64,000 nt of DNA from Amoebidium appalachense. Its lineage: Eukaryota; Ichthyosporea. Shown here one piece after another: positions 36,671 to 48,018 of this stretch. The notes beneath the pieces were generated by a model, which saw nothing but the letters and a program-made list of their open reading frames with translations, made no database searches and was not told the origin of the DNA. Location of the stretch: the NCBI GenBank assembly GCA_963693365.1, contig CAVNZM010000003.1, forward strand, positions 12,152,001 through 12,216,000, given 5' to 3'. Positions within the stretch are counted from its first letter, which is position 1, and each line of letters begins with the position of its first letter. The translations under genes were made by a program, and so were the position numbers.

Positions 36671-38360
36671 CAACCCTTTCCAAGTGGCATCACCACAGAA
36701 CTCAACAGAAGGAAAAAGGAAGGAAGAAGGCACCTAGCCCTCTCTATCTCCAAAATTTAGTGCTCTTCTCAACACACAAACAGCACACAAGCCCTCCACC
36801 TGAACAACCAAACAGAGCACAATAAACGTGACACAATAAACAGAGCTCAATAAAAGAACACGATAAACAGCACACAATAAAAGAAAACAACAAAAGAAAA
36901 CAATAAAAGAAAACCATAAACAGAACACAATAAAAGAACACCATAAAAGTAAACAATTAACAGAACAGAACACGATAAAAGAAAACAATGCACATGACAC
37001 AAGAACAGACAACAATAAAAGAACGCAATTACAGACAACAATAAAAGAACGCAATAAGCAGAACACAATAAAAGAAAACAATAAACAGAACACAATAAAC
37101 AGGTCATAATAAACAGAGCACAAGAAAACAAAATGAACGAAGGAAGGAAGAAAGAAGAATCACCTAGCGCTTTCCATCTCCAAAGCCAGTGCCCTCCTCA
37201 GCTCACAGCACATATTCCATATATGGGCCACCACCAGGTCTGTGTCGGCAACACCCTCCCCCCCGTCTTTCCTCAGCCCATCCATGTCTTCCTGTGTCAG
37301 TCGGAAGATGGCTGATGCTATGCCCGTCACACCAACCTTGACCTTACTGCGTGTGTGTGATAAGTGTTAGGGTAGAAGGACATACAAGTATTACATCCCT
37401 GGCCACCACAAAACAGATAAGAAAAAACACGAAACAAAAATAACGAAGAAAGGAAAACAAGGAAATGAACATAGAGCAAAAAAACAAACACTCTCAGCAT
37501 ATCACCACACCGCTGTAGTCACGAACTTGCACAGGCAAGCTGTGCATGCCACGACAACAGGAGAGAGGGCATGGGATGGGGGGAGGGGGGGGGGGGGGAG
37601 GGAGGGGGAAAGAGGGGGGGAGGGGGGGGGGGGGGGGGGAGGGCTGTGTGTGTGTGTGTGCCTGGATGAAAGTGAAAGCAACAAGTCCTAACCACTATTG
37701 TATTTTTTGCTTGGCGTGCTGATGTAACGTGCTTCGATTTATCTGATCTGTGTGGTACCCTGTGTGCCCATGTCCCCCCCCCCCCCCCCCCCCCCCCTGC
37801 GTGCGCGAACGGAATAAACAACAATAATAATAACAACAACAATAACAACAACAATAACAACAACAACAACAACAATAATAACAAAACAACCAAAGGATAA
37901 ATATATAAAAAGGAGGGGGGAACTACATACGTCCAGAGTGTTCGCAGTGACTGCTCCCTAACCTGCACGGGAATAGGTGGGGCCTTGAGGCTGGGCAGGG
38001 GCCCACTCTCCTCTTTCAAAATGTGGCGGAAGGGGGCTACGCGATCTAGACTACCCTCACGGGGTACGGGCAGGCCGTTGTAATGTTTGCTCAGGAGCTC
38101 AAGAAACCCGGCTAGGCTGCGCCGGGGGGAGGGAGGGAGGGGGGGGGGGGGGGGGTTGGAGGGGGAGGGGGGAGGGGGGAGGGGAAGAATTAGTCGAGAG
38201 CAGATGGCAGGAGGTATGATAGGGGAGTCTAGTGCACCAATCATTCTCAAGGCATATGAGCTTGATGGCATGGCATGCATACATCAGGAGACCCAAAAAC
38301 ATCCAAATGAAACGACACACCGAGGAGGCGTGTGTGTGTGTGTGTGTGCTTGGGGTGGGT

Positions 38361-38402
<42 letters not shown>

Positions 38403-38789
38403 AAGAGAGCGTGACAGAGTACGTAGAACAGAGTGAAGACGAAGATCACAGTACTTTTTTTAAAAAAAAATTAAAACAAATGCAAAGAATATACATCATA
38501 AGCAATCCCATTCTATGGGAATGAGGAGGAGGAGCCGGGGGAGGGGGAGGGGGGAGGGAAGGGGAGGGGGGGAAGGGGGGGGGGGGGGGGGGGGGGAGTT
38601 TGAATGCGGAACACAGTACGAAGTACGCATACACGACGAGAAGCATGGTGCAGGACACATGCAAAGGCAAACATTCAAGTATGCAACATCAGCCATGCGC
38701 ACAGTATGCGTCATACGCAGAGCCCATAATCAGGGAGGGCCGAAGCCATCAATTGCGTCTGAGTTTCGACCCCTTAGCCCGCGTATATA

Positions 38790-38821
<32 letters not shown>

Positions 38822-41054
38822 GGAGCTGTCTGAAATATGGGTTGGAATAATGAGAATGAGACATCAAAAGACAAAACAGAAAACGTTGCAAAAATAAAAC
38901 CCTAAAATAAAGGTGGCTGGGTGGTTGGGTGGGTGGATTGGGTTTTGGAAGAGGGGAAAAGGGGGGGGGGGGGGGGGGGGAGATAGTATTACCCTGTGTT
39001 ATCCAACAGAGCAGCCAGGACACTAACCCCCAGCACGCACGAGGGCCTAGCCATGGCCAGGTTGGACTCATCACTGATAAAGTCGGTGCCGGCCCAGTCA
39101 AAGACTGTCAATTTGATGCGGCACACGGGGGTATTGGGGTTGTTGGTGGCACCCTCAAACGACTTGACTTGGTCGATATACTTCTGCACTTGCGTCTGTG
39201 GTGTGTGTGTGTGTGGGTGTGTGGGTGTGTGTGGTGGTGGTGGTGGTGGTGGGGGGGGGGGGGGGGGGGGGAGGTGGGAGGGGAGGAAGGGGGGAGGGGT
39301 GAGGAGTGAGGGGGGGGGGGGGGGGGGAGGGAGGGGTTGAGGGGCTGAGAGGGGGGGGGGGGGTAAAAGTGTGTGCGTGTGTGTGTGTGCATGTGTGTGT
39401 GTGTGTGTGTGTGCGTGTGTATGTGTGTGTGTCTGTGTGTGTGTGTCTGTGTGTGTGTGTGTGTGGTTGTTAGCCTGTCGGCAAGGACGTGTGTTGGAGG
39501 ACAAATGGTGGTACTCGGCCGGATCGTACTGAGGTCAAAGTAGAGTGTAGTGGCGGACAGTAGATGATTGCATCTCACTGGACTCTCAAATATGGCACAA
39601 TCATTTGCATCGTTATCTCCCCCCCCCCCCCCCCCCCCCCCCATGTACAAACACACACACATACACACATGCACACTGACACTCAGATGCCTTACCCCCC
39701 CCCCCCCCCCCCCCCCCCCCCACCCCAATCACCACCGCCAAAGCACCGATCATAACCACACACCTACACACACACACACCCACCTATGCACATCCAACCC
39801 GTCCGTCCCCCCTTCCCTCTCCCCCCCCCCCCCCCCCCCCCCCCAAACACACACTCACCCACCCACCCACCCACCCACCCACCCACACACTTACACACGC
39901 CCACCCACCTTATCCGTGCACAGGTTCGGAATTGGCCACTGTTCCGACGTAGCCTGCTTCAGCAGCGTCTTGTCCTCCCTGGCACTGACTTTGCTCGTCT
40001 TGAGCAGTGCACCAAGGTCGTTGCAGTCGATGTACGGCACACCCTCTGCTAGTGCTTGTGAGTAATTATGTCGGTATTTCTCGATGGTGACGTCGTCGTG
40101 ACGTAAAATTTATACCATATCCGGTATTTCCTAAAATGATCAATCTATATATGGTATCGTGACATATATCAGTGACATCATTGATGACGTCATTATTGAG
40201 TTAAGTGACATCATGTTCATAAGAACTATGTACGTCGTAAGCGGGAAAGGCTGACATAGACCTTAAACCAAAATCCATATCTACTTTTTTGGGCCCCAAC
40301 CAAGGATCAGATGGAAGAGGCCCAGAATGACGGCACACTCTCGGTTGTGTGATAAGGATCGATAGATTCGAGAGCTTCACAAGACGCACCAGGCCCGGCC
40401 CATTTGAAATCCTTGATCGAATCAACCCCGATACGGTCCAAAATAATAGATAGATACGGACCTTGCTTTAATGTCGGCATTTCTCGATGCCATGCATGGG
40501 GTTCTCCTTTAAACGCGATTTCCCAGAAATATATGGTAATCCCCAATCCACACGTTTCCAATCACATCTTTTCTTGTGGCCAACACATCTTGCCAGATGA
40601 TTTGGCTTACCATGACACATAACACCCAAGTCGCCTAAGCCCGCCAAACGTAGAAGCAGTGTAAGGAGAATGGATTGGAGGGGAAGGGGGGAGAGGGGAG
40701 GAAGGAAGACGGAGGAGAGGGCGGGGGAGGATGGGGGTTGGAGCAGAAGGAGGAGAAAAAGAAAGTGGGAAGGGGGGGGAGGGGGGGGGGGAGGGGGGGG
40801 GGGGGGGGGGGGAGGGAGGAAGCGGGGGGCAAGGGAGGGGGGGGGGGGGGGGGGGGAGGGACTACGACTAGATTTACACTCCATACAGAGGGGAAAGGGA
40901 AAGAACAAGCAGAGCAAACAAGGATGGGGAGGGAGGGAAGAGATACGCACGGTCACCCTTCTTCTCCAAACGGCCGGCCAGAAAGGGGAACTGGCCCAGG
41001 GCGGTTTTGAGTGCATTGCGTAGCCTGCAGCAACAAGCGTCGGCCGGGTGATCA

Positions 41055-41086
<32 letters not shown>

Positions 41087-42431
41087 AACAGCGCAATAAA
41101 AAACCCCTCTCTTTCTCAACAATCCCCCCTCCCCCCCCAAAAAAAACACACCACCAGCGTGACCACCTCCCGTTTCATTCGTCCACGTACCAGTAACATG
41201 CCCTCCCAACCTCGCCCCATCCCCCCAGCCACTTAGCCACAGCCATCCATCTACACACCCACCCGCCCACCTGCCCACTCGTCCGCCCACCTGCCCGGCC
41301 ATCCACACTCACCTATACTTACTTCCCTCCGCATTCCTACCTCTCCGCCATCCACCTGCCCACCCACACCTATTCATCCCTCTTAATTTTTTGGTTCCCC
41401 ACCCTCCCCCCTTTCCCCCCAACCCCCCACACAACACACGCACGCACGCACGCGTCCATCTCTTTACCCCCCCCCCCCCCCCCCCCCCCCCCTACCCCAC
41501 CTGTCCGCATCAATGGGTGTCCCGCAGTACCACAGGGCCAGACTTGTGTCTCCGTCTTCCTCATGCAGAAGATCCACAACAGACAGCTCATATGCAGGCC
41601 CTATCGCCATACATAAATACTCAATATGAGGATATTTATAAAAGCCAATCATGATCTGGGCCGATAGCCCGATGCGCCACTTTCCTCCCCTCCCCCCATT
41701 CCCCCCTTCCCTCCCCCCTTCCCCCCCCCCCCCAAATACACACACACCAACAAAAAAAAAAGAAAAAGAAAGAAAAAAAGAAAAGAACAATACACACGTA
41801 CACATGCGCGCGCACCCCTACAAGCCAACCATGATGGGCAGGTGCCTCCCGTGACCTATTAAGGCCCTGCAATAATTCCAACAAATTCTACCTGCATACT
41901 CATCTAGTCAAGCAAAAACTAAGAACCCCCCCCCCCCCCCCCCAAAAAAAAACCCCAAAAAAAAAAAAAAAAAAAAAAGGAGAGAAAAAAAAAAAGAAAA
42001 GAAGAGAAAGGAAAGGAAAAGAAAAATAACAATAATAGTAATAAATGAAAAAGGGGGAAGAAGGATAAGGAGAAGAAGAACGAAAGAAAGAAAAAAAGAG
42101 AAAAGAAGAAGGGAAAACCCCACAAACGCTACAACAAACAAGAAAGAAAACGAAGACAAGGCGGTGCAAAATGCCTGTATGTGTGCATTTCAGCTGCCCG
42201 TGTCCTTGACCTTTGATAGTACATGCGCCCTTAAGCCTTACAAAACCCCAAAACTTCAATCTCGTAATTTTTTTGCATCCATACCCCCCCCCCCCCCCCC
42301 CCCCCGGGGGGGGGGGGGGGTCGTATACCTTTAGTGTCCAGGCTGCCTCGTATCAACACGGGGGGCTCTGGGCGCACAAAATACGACACAGGCTGGTGCG
42401 CCTGTGACGTGGGCACCCAGGAAAAGCTCAT
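32988..42431 (-). CDS. BAHD-family acyltransferase-like protein, at least 14 exons, catalytic His missing
   Basis: Exons in transcript order: 42431-42329 (start), 41600-41501, 41024-40951, 40054-39909, 39195-38993, 38116-37963, 37342-37164, 36573-36476, 36205-35881, 35664-35638 (microexon, tentative), 35189-35079, 34364-34305, 33742-33637, 33082-32988 (stop). Phases agree throughout except between 36476 and 36205, where a small exon of length 3n+1 may be missing. Landmarks in order: RPEPPVLIRGSLD, YELSVVDLL, LRNALKTALGQFPFLAGRL, AEGVPYIDC, CVLGVSVLAALLDNTG, FLELLSKHYNG, LTQEDMDGLRKD, DTDLVVAHIW, NYWGVGSMLCRL, SLVAAARSTDSAYM, FGDSGLPLF and a final MDLHVSVPHIAMEVLKTDL. This is the BAHD (PF02458-like) layout of N- and C-terminal half domains. 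The HXXXD position reads AALLD (Ala at residue 202, codon 39015-39013). DFGWG is reduced to VFGDSG. A Pro/Ser/Thr insert of about 75 residues lies in exon 36205-35881. Probably about 600 aa, catalytically dead or altered. Confidence 0.75.
33783..34290. repeat. intron block: C run, (CA)n, (GT/GC)n, G run
   Basis: Poly-C 33786-33818, CA-rich 33915-34128, GT/CG alternating tract 34206-34260 and poly-G 34267-34292, all inside one intron of the acyltransferase-like gene. Confidence 0.9.
34712..35078. repeat. intron block: poly-C, (GA)n, poly-G
   Basis: C run 34713-34759, about 33 GA units at 34947-35010 and a G run to 35054. A T-run followed by G (35226-35292) and (TG)n (35300-35350) lie in the next intron. 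Confidence 0.9.
36605..36667. repeat. poly-C followed by poly-A (CnAn)
   Basis: About 30 C (36605-36634) directly followed by about 33 A (36635-36667). It is a clear example of the C-then-A compound tract seen repeatedly in this window. Confidence 0.95.
36815..37130. repeat. degenerate AACAATAAAAGAAC-type repeat
   Basis: About 300 bp built from variants of ACAATAAA(C/A)AGAACAC, each 13-15 bp and irregularly spaced. It sits in the intron between acyltransferase exons 37342-37164 and 36573-36476. Confidence 0.8.
37806..37890. repeat. (AAC/AAT)n microsatellite
   Basis: Mixed AAC and AAT triplets over about 85 bp, inside an intron of the acyltransferase-like gene. Confidence 0.9.
38599..38791 (-). 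mobile_element. Rep1 dispersed repeat copy
   Basis: Nearly the same as 55329-55520 from TTTGAATGCGG to CGCGTATATACG on the plus strand. G runs border both ends, so on the minus strand it ends in poly-C. It lies in the intron between exons 39195-38993 and 38116-37963. Confidence 0.8.
40670..40860. repeat. purine-rich GGA/G-run block in an intron
   Basis: GGA-rich and G-run sequence with no coding support. Confidence 0.85.
41924..42120. repeat. CnAn tract and GA/AAG-rich purine block
   Basis: C run 41927-41943, A runs, then A/G-only sequence to about 42115. It lies in the first intron of the acyltransferase-like gene. Confidence 0.85.
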
Positions 42432-42486
42432 GCTAAGCGGGGGGGGGGAGGGGGAGGGTAGAATGAGAATGTGTTGTCCAGTACGT

Positions 42487-42575
42487 AGTGTACTTTACAC
42501 AGTACAATGCAGAGTGCAACACACGCAAAGAGAATGCATCATAAGCAGAGCCCATCCTCCCGAGGGTTGGGGGAG
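42487..42575 (-). repeat. short Rep1-related fragment
   Basis: GAATGCATCATAAGCAGAG followed by CCCATCCTC matches the middle of Rep1 (55438-55460), with diverged flanks. A similar fragment (CATCATAAGCAATCCCATTC) lies at 38493-38512. Confidence 0.5.
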
Positions 42576-42813
42576 AAGGGGGGGGGATGCCGGGGGAAGG
42601 GGGAGGGGGGTGGGGGGAAGGGGGTCTACAAAAAAGGGGATACATCCCCTACAAAAAGGGGGATAGGAGAGTTGGGGCGGGGAGGGGGTCCCTGTGTGTG
42701 TGTATGTGTGTGTGTGTGTGTGTTTGTGTTTGTGTATCTTAGGGGTTCCGGGGGGTTATATTAGAGGTGGTGGTGGTCGGGTGGGTTGGTGGGTGGGTGG
42801 CTGGCTGTCTGGG

Positions 42814-42849
<36 letters not shown>

Positions 42850-43260
42850 TGGAGACAGCGAGAGAACGAGTGCAAAAAAAAAAAAAAAAGCAACTTTTAT
42901 CAGTGACTAATCCACAAGACCCGATCTCTGAACCCAGGGAATAAATGGCAGCAGGAGGATCACCCTCTTCCCCCCCTTCCACCCTGAAAAGGTGGCCGAA
43001 GGGTGGGGCAGGAGAGGAGGAGAGGGGAAGGGGGGGGGGGGGGGGGGGGGGAGAAAATGTTGGAGGGTTTGGAGAGCGGAGCAGGGGGCAGTGTGAGGAA
43101 GAGGGATAAGGTTGGGAGGGAAGGGGACGGGATGGGGGTGGGGGGGGGGGGGGGGGGAGGGGGGGCGGGGGGCTTTAATCCTGGACATCAGAGGCGATCA
43201 CAGGAGGGAGGGAAGCATGAGGGGATGATGAAGACGAAGATCTATCACTGGGAGCATTAA
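42576..43260. other. G-rich, GT-rich intergenic block
   Basis: G runs at about 42817-42849, 43031-43051 and 43138-43167, and a (GT)n stretch at 42693-42735. This is the upstream side of the acyltransferase-like gene. No promoter motif could be singled out. Confidence 0.6.
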
Positions 43261-43489
43261 GGCAGGTGTGTGTGTGTGTATGTCTGTTTGGATCTTTATC
43301 TATCTCTATCTCTGGCTCTTTCTCTTTCTTTCCTGTTCCTGTCTCTCTCTCTCTATCCCCCTCCCCTCCCTCCCCCCGCCCCTCCCCCCCTCTCTCTCTC
43401 CCCCCCCACCTTTCCCCCCGCCCTTTTCTCTGTTGTGTGTGTGGGTGTGTGTGTCTACGTGTGTCTGTGCGTGCGTGTGTATATCCATG

Positions 43490-43827
43490 CCGTCTCCAAA
43501 CCACTCCCTCAAACCAGCCACAACCTACACACGTGTTCAACAGCTTTAGCATTTCTTCTTGTGCTTGCTCCTTACTTCGATGTCCAGTGACCACACCAGA
43601 TCTGCCCAGACCGTCTCTCGGACTCAACCGGCTCTGTACCGTGTCAGAAATCTTAGTTGGGCTTCGACACAACTGATGTTATAAGTTTGATTAACCAGGT
43701 TTGTGTGAGATCCCTTCCCAATGGCATTAGAATTCTGAATTTGTACGTACATAGAAGCAAAGTGCCAAACTTGGACTAGAGCCTCTGTGTTCATAAACTG
43801 AACGGAGCCATGCAAGGCCTTGCCTCG
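43490..43827 (-). CDS. unidentified exon-like sequence
   Basis: The minus-strand frame from about 43827 to 43628 has protein-like composition: KALHGSVQFMNTEALVQVW, FASMYVQIQNSNAIGKGSH, then VNQTYNISCVEAQLRFLTRY. A second minus frame overlapping its end (43672-43490) reads SKEQAQEEMLKLLNTCVGCG. They could be two exons or one frameshifted exon. I recognise no family and see no convincing start. Confidence 0.3.
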
Positions 43828-43931
43828 ACCGTCAAAAAAAAAAAAAGAAGAAGAGGAGAGTGTAGTCTAAATTCAGTACCTCAAGGGTGTATTTGCTGAA
43901 TATTTGTCAGCATTTGTATGCTAATATGGCG

Positions 43932-44158
43932 CAGTTTAACCGGTCATGTATCGCCAAATGTAGTTTGATAGACCACATAATACCGCAACACACACACGTC
44001 ACATTCACAACAGACACCCAGAAAGATAGCCTACCTGTAAATTACAACATCCTTGATTTTATACTAAACACGCGTAACTACGACCTGTTTATAAGATGTA
44101 TTGATTGGCTTGAGAAACACATCACTACAAAATTATAGCGCACGCGCACACACACACA

Positions 44159-44215
<57 letters not shown>

Positions 44216-44247
44216 CCAGCTGATACCGAGTGTCCCGAGGGGAGCCC

Positions 44248-44292
<45 letters not shown>

Positions 44293-44486
44293 GGGGAACC
44301 CCAACTAATTGATTTCTCCTTGTAGTCTTTATGGTGTCTCGTAGAGAAAGTAAACCCTGATATATAGTCACCACCCGACATCTATGTACGTGATCATGAT
44401 ATACCGCTGAGGGGATATTCCGAGCAACCCCCCCCCCCCCATACCTGAGACTGGTTCTCTTTGCCTCGAGTAAACAGCGTAAACCC
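43932..44486 (+). mobile_element. 5'-truncated LINE copy (3' end only)
   Basis: Encodes the same last 70 or so residues as the LINE at 18.8 kb (starting QFNRSCIAKCS, ending HITTKL, stop at 44136-44138). It then has the same 3' UTR: (CA)n, CCAGCTGATACCGAG, an A run of about 40, a short C run and the end AAACAGCGTAAACCC. Opposite orientation to the long copy. The two look almost identical, so both derive from a recently active source. Confidence 0.92.
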
Positions 44487-44544
44487 TCATCTACATGGGG
44501 TTGGCTGATTACGTTATATGCAGCCGCGGGGCCGACCGTCGTTG

Positions 44545-44589
<45 letters not shown>

Positions 44590-44704
44590 ACACGCACACA
44601 CGCCGACACACAAGTAATATACAGACACACAAACGTCACACACTTTTATCGATTATTTTAGGTGGGGTGAGGGGTTGGGGGAGGGGGTTGGAGGGGGAGG
44701 GGTT

Positions 44705-44754
<50 letters not shown>

Positions 44755-45017
44755 AGGGAGGGGGAGGGGGGAGGGGGGGGAGGGAGGGAGGGAGGAGGAG
44801 GGGAAGAGGGAGGGACTGAGAGCGCTAGCAGGCAGATCCCAAACAAACATGGAAAGGCACGCTTGTCCGTTCTCTAATCCTTATGCACAGCGACCATAAC
44901 CCACGCGACCCTAGTTGACAAAGGTATCCATGATCCAAGCAACTTATACATTCATACAAGCCCACGACTTAGGCACTAGGCACACTCTTATGGTCAAATG
45001 CACACATAATTAACCCG

Positions 45018-45116
<99 letters not shown>

Positions 45117-46162
45117 CACACACACACACACATACACAGACATACACACAACAAACACACACACACACGCGTCACGTGTACTCACACACATACACACACA
45201 TTAGCACACGCACACACCCGCACACACTCGTACATGCACACACGCAGAGGCATGTTGATTAACAACAAGTCAAGAACACGTTCAACCTTACGTGGACACA
45301 CAGACTGTACGTGCTGAACCGTTCTTGTTGGTATTGCCAAACCACACATCATCACATCATCACAAATTCATATTCATATTCATGTGCACACAAATACGTC
45401 TGTCTCACAGGGATTTTTATGCATATGCATATGCTAATATAAACAGGCAACGTCTCCGTTAAAAGGGCTTGAAATAACTACAGTATTAGGCATGCAAAAG
45501 TAGACCTGCATGGTGCGCGTACAGGTTTCCGGGACTGCGGACCCGCTACTACTCCCCATTCTGCTGTCCCACCCATTGGCCAATTCCGAAAGTACGTAAC
45601 GGTACAGTAGCCATGGTATGTCAGTGAACTACGCACTAATCTGTACTATAGCTACAGGTCGTATTATGCATAATCATTTAAATCTACTATGTAGTCAACT
45701 TATCTGACACAAAGCTTTCTAGAGCTCAGCCATGATAAACAGAGATCTACTGGGTGGTGCCGACACATAGCACAAAAGGGCTATACATGTCAAGCAAGAG
45801 TGCCCACGAAAATGTCTTCCGACAACCTCACAGTCACAATGTCACTAGTAGCAGCCCCTTAGCTTGCAAGCACATGTTTCATGAAGTGCACAGCCTAGTC
45901 ACCGGACAGACGCAACTATTATGCAAGTACACCGTGTACTCTGCTCTTTGCCCCATAAGGGCTTATTTTATTGCAACCAATAGGACTGGCTGGGCCGCTC
46001 TACAGCCCGTGATACTGCAACCAACCTGCGCGTAAAAGTCAGTAAGCACGGTTCATACATAACAGCATTCGGCAAATACATATAACTAAGAGAAATGTTT
46101 ACCGCATGGAGCCTGCCAAAACATAGGCACCGATTAAACAATCAACCAAAAAACTTCAATCT
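44487..46162. other. intergenic; poly-C, poly-G and (CA)n tracts
   Basis: C run 44549-44584, G-rich 44664-44810, (CA)n 45019-45112. From 45250 to 46160 the sequence is complex but without recognised genes. The 93-codon frame at 45754-46035 has no domain. Confidence 0.55.
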
Positions 46163-47005
46163 CTAATCATCGGCCTTTTCGGCCTCGTCGTCATAGTGGC
46201 GGTGCTCGTGGCGATGGTGCTCGTGCTTCTCATCGTGGTGGCGGCCCTGGCCCTTCCACCAGCGAGGGCGCTGGAAGCGATCACCAAACAGAGCACGGAA
46301 AGGGCACGTTGTGTTGCGCAGCTCAATGCTGGAGCAGTCGGCGCCCGGGGTGTTGCAGAAACCGAGCTTGTAGCCGTGGGTCAAACCAAAGTGATAACCG
46401 AACACTTGAGCAATCTGAGCTGGGCCCTGCTCACCAGCCTCCTCAATTTCCTGCCAGAACGGGTTGTCCTTGCGCACGTCGAACGGGTTGCCGTTAAGGG
46501 GAATGGGGTTGGGCAGAACAGCTGTCTGTGAGTTCTTGAGCAGTTCCAGCGCCTGCTGGCCACCTGCAAGACGGCCTTCGTCGATACCTGCGCGCCAGCC
46601 ACCCCGGAAGGCCATCTTTGCCCGGTGCATTTCATGGCCGAAAGCACCGATATGGAGCACGGTAGACACTACCAGGAAAAGAACACCGAACACGATGGAC
46701 ACCTTGACGCACTTCTTAGCCAAATCGGAGAAGCGCTTAGCAGCAGCCGTGTTGCCGGCACGGTTAGCGACGTGTGTCTGGATGCTGAAGAAAAGTCCAG
46801 CAAGGCCTGCTGGGAGACAGCAGCACAGTGTGGCAAACACAGACGAGCCACAGTGTGTCGGTGCCTCCTTCTCTGCCTCGACGGGAATAACGAAGACGGT
46901 GGGTGACGAGGCGGAAGGCGGGTATGCGTGCTCTTCATACTTGGGAAGAACTGGCTCCTCTACAAGCTCACTCTGTGGGAGCTTCGTGTATTGCACGTCT
47001 GCCAT
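46163..47005 (-). CDS. CD225/dispanin-family membrane protein with His-rich tail
   Basis: Single-exon frame of 280 aa from MADVQYTKLP. An in-frame Met 23 codons upstream is less likely. Residues about 1-50 are Pro/acidic, with KYEEHAYPP. The CD225 domain follows at about 52-125: CGSSVFATLCCCLPAGLAG, FSIQTHVANRAG, AAKRFSDLAKKCVKVS, and a long hydrophobic helix. This gives the usual re-entrant plus transmembrane pair of dispanins (IFITM/PRRT-like). The Cys triplet beside the first segment resembles the palmitoylation site of IFITM proteins. The region beyond residue 130 is not part of CD225 and ends in an extremely His/Asp/Glu-rich tail (KHEHHRHEHRHYDD), a possible metal-binding tail. Dispanins act at membranes, affecting fusion or trafficking; the role here is unknown. 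Confidence 0.85.
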   Translation of the reverse strand: MADVQYTKLPQSELVEEPVLPKYEEHAYPPSASSPTVFVIPVEAEKEAPTHCGSSVFATLCCCLPAGLAGLFFSIQTHVANRAGNTAAAKRFSDLAKKCVKVSIVFGVLFLVVSTVLHIGAFGHEMHRAKMAFRGGWRAGIDEGRLAGGQQALELLKNSQTAVLPNPIPLNGNPFDVRKDNPFWQEIEEAGEQGPAQIAQVFGYHFGLTHGYKLGFCNTPGADCSSIELRNTTCPFRALFGDRFQRPRWWKGQGRHHDEKHEHHRHEHRHYDDEAEKADD

Positions 47006-47114
47006 GTTTGCGTGGTTAAGAACAAACCTAGAAACTAAAGTTTGGAGGAAATGAAATGATTGGAACAGGAACAAGAGTTACGCGAATCTGGTGCTCATCA
47101 AGTCTGTGCTCCTA

Positions 47115-47122
47115 TTTTATAG
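47115..47122 (-). promoter_or_regulatory. TATA box of the CD225 gene
   Basis: TATAAAAT on the minus strand, 110 bases upstream of the chosen ATG, within unique sequence. It would give a leader of about 80 bases. Confidence 0.5.
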
Positions 47123-48018
47123 GTCGGCCACGACTGGCCGAAATTAACAGTTGACAGAAATGGGGCAAATTGTTGGGATGATTTGGAAAGTTCGGGCCGG
47201 GGCACATAGCAAGAGAAAGTTCTCTTCTCACCTTCCTTGCATATAAGAAGAAATATTATATAAATATATATGAATTATTTTTTAAAAACATAAACTCAAG
47301 TAGTATATGACCTGTGTAGAGATTCTTGATCATGCCGCCCCGAGGAAAATCGAGAAAAAAACAAGAGTGAATCATTTGATTGGCGCAAAGTGACGTAACG
47401 GGGAGTCAACCGTTTCCCCGGGAATCGCAGCCTGCAGGCTCGATTCCTTCGATCGGGTGCGATCCCAGCTGGTGTAATCCCAACTTCCACGGACACTTTT
47501 TTTTTTTTAGCGCGGTGTTTTTTTTTTTATACATTCGAGTGCATGCATGCAAGGAAGTTATCATATACACATGTTTTGGTCTGTATTTCTCGCACGTACG
47601 GGGAGGATTTAAGAAAATTAATAATGTTTAAAAGTGAGAGGAGTTGGAAACACTACTACTGATGTGTCGTGCTTATTGGTTGCATTGAGTTGTACGGTTC
47701 AAGAGTTAGAATTGTCATGCAAGCATCATTGTAGGGATGTCAGGCTTACGTATGTTGCTAAGTAATAGAACACGGGGAGAATTTTCTTGTTAGTGGAACG
47801 TACTATAGTTTGGGGAACTAGGCGTTACAAGCACGTTGTCATATACAGAGACACAGAACTTCACCGATATATACAGAGACACAGAACTTCACCGATATGG
47901 CCCACACTTCAGTGGCCACTCCCTCCCTCACTCTGGCTAGATAGCAAGCTGGTTACCATCGCCAGTTATGCTCTCAGCTGCATCTCTCTTAATTCTTTAG
48001 CTATTGGATTAAATAAAC
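47123..48018. other. intergenic between divergent CD225 and pseudokinase genes
   Basis: No exon recognised. It includes an AT-rich stretch (47240-47290), T runs at 47497-47530 and a 28-bp tandem duplication (47841-47896). Confidence 0.5.
47841..47896. repeat. 28-bp tandem duplication
   Basis: Two identical adjacent copies of ATATACAGAGACACAGAACT plus 8 more bases, about 120 bases upstream of the pseudokinase start codon. Confidence 0.95.

Noticed and set aside
46196-47054. Two plus-strand frames over the CD225 gene
   Set aside because: Antisense shadows of a clearly conserved minus-strand domain.
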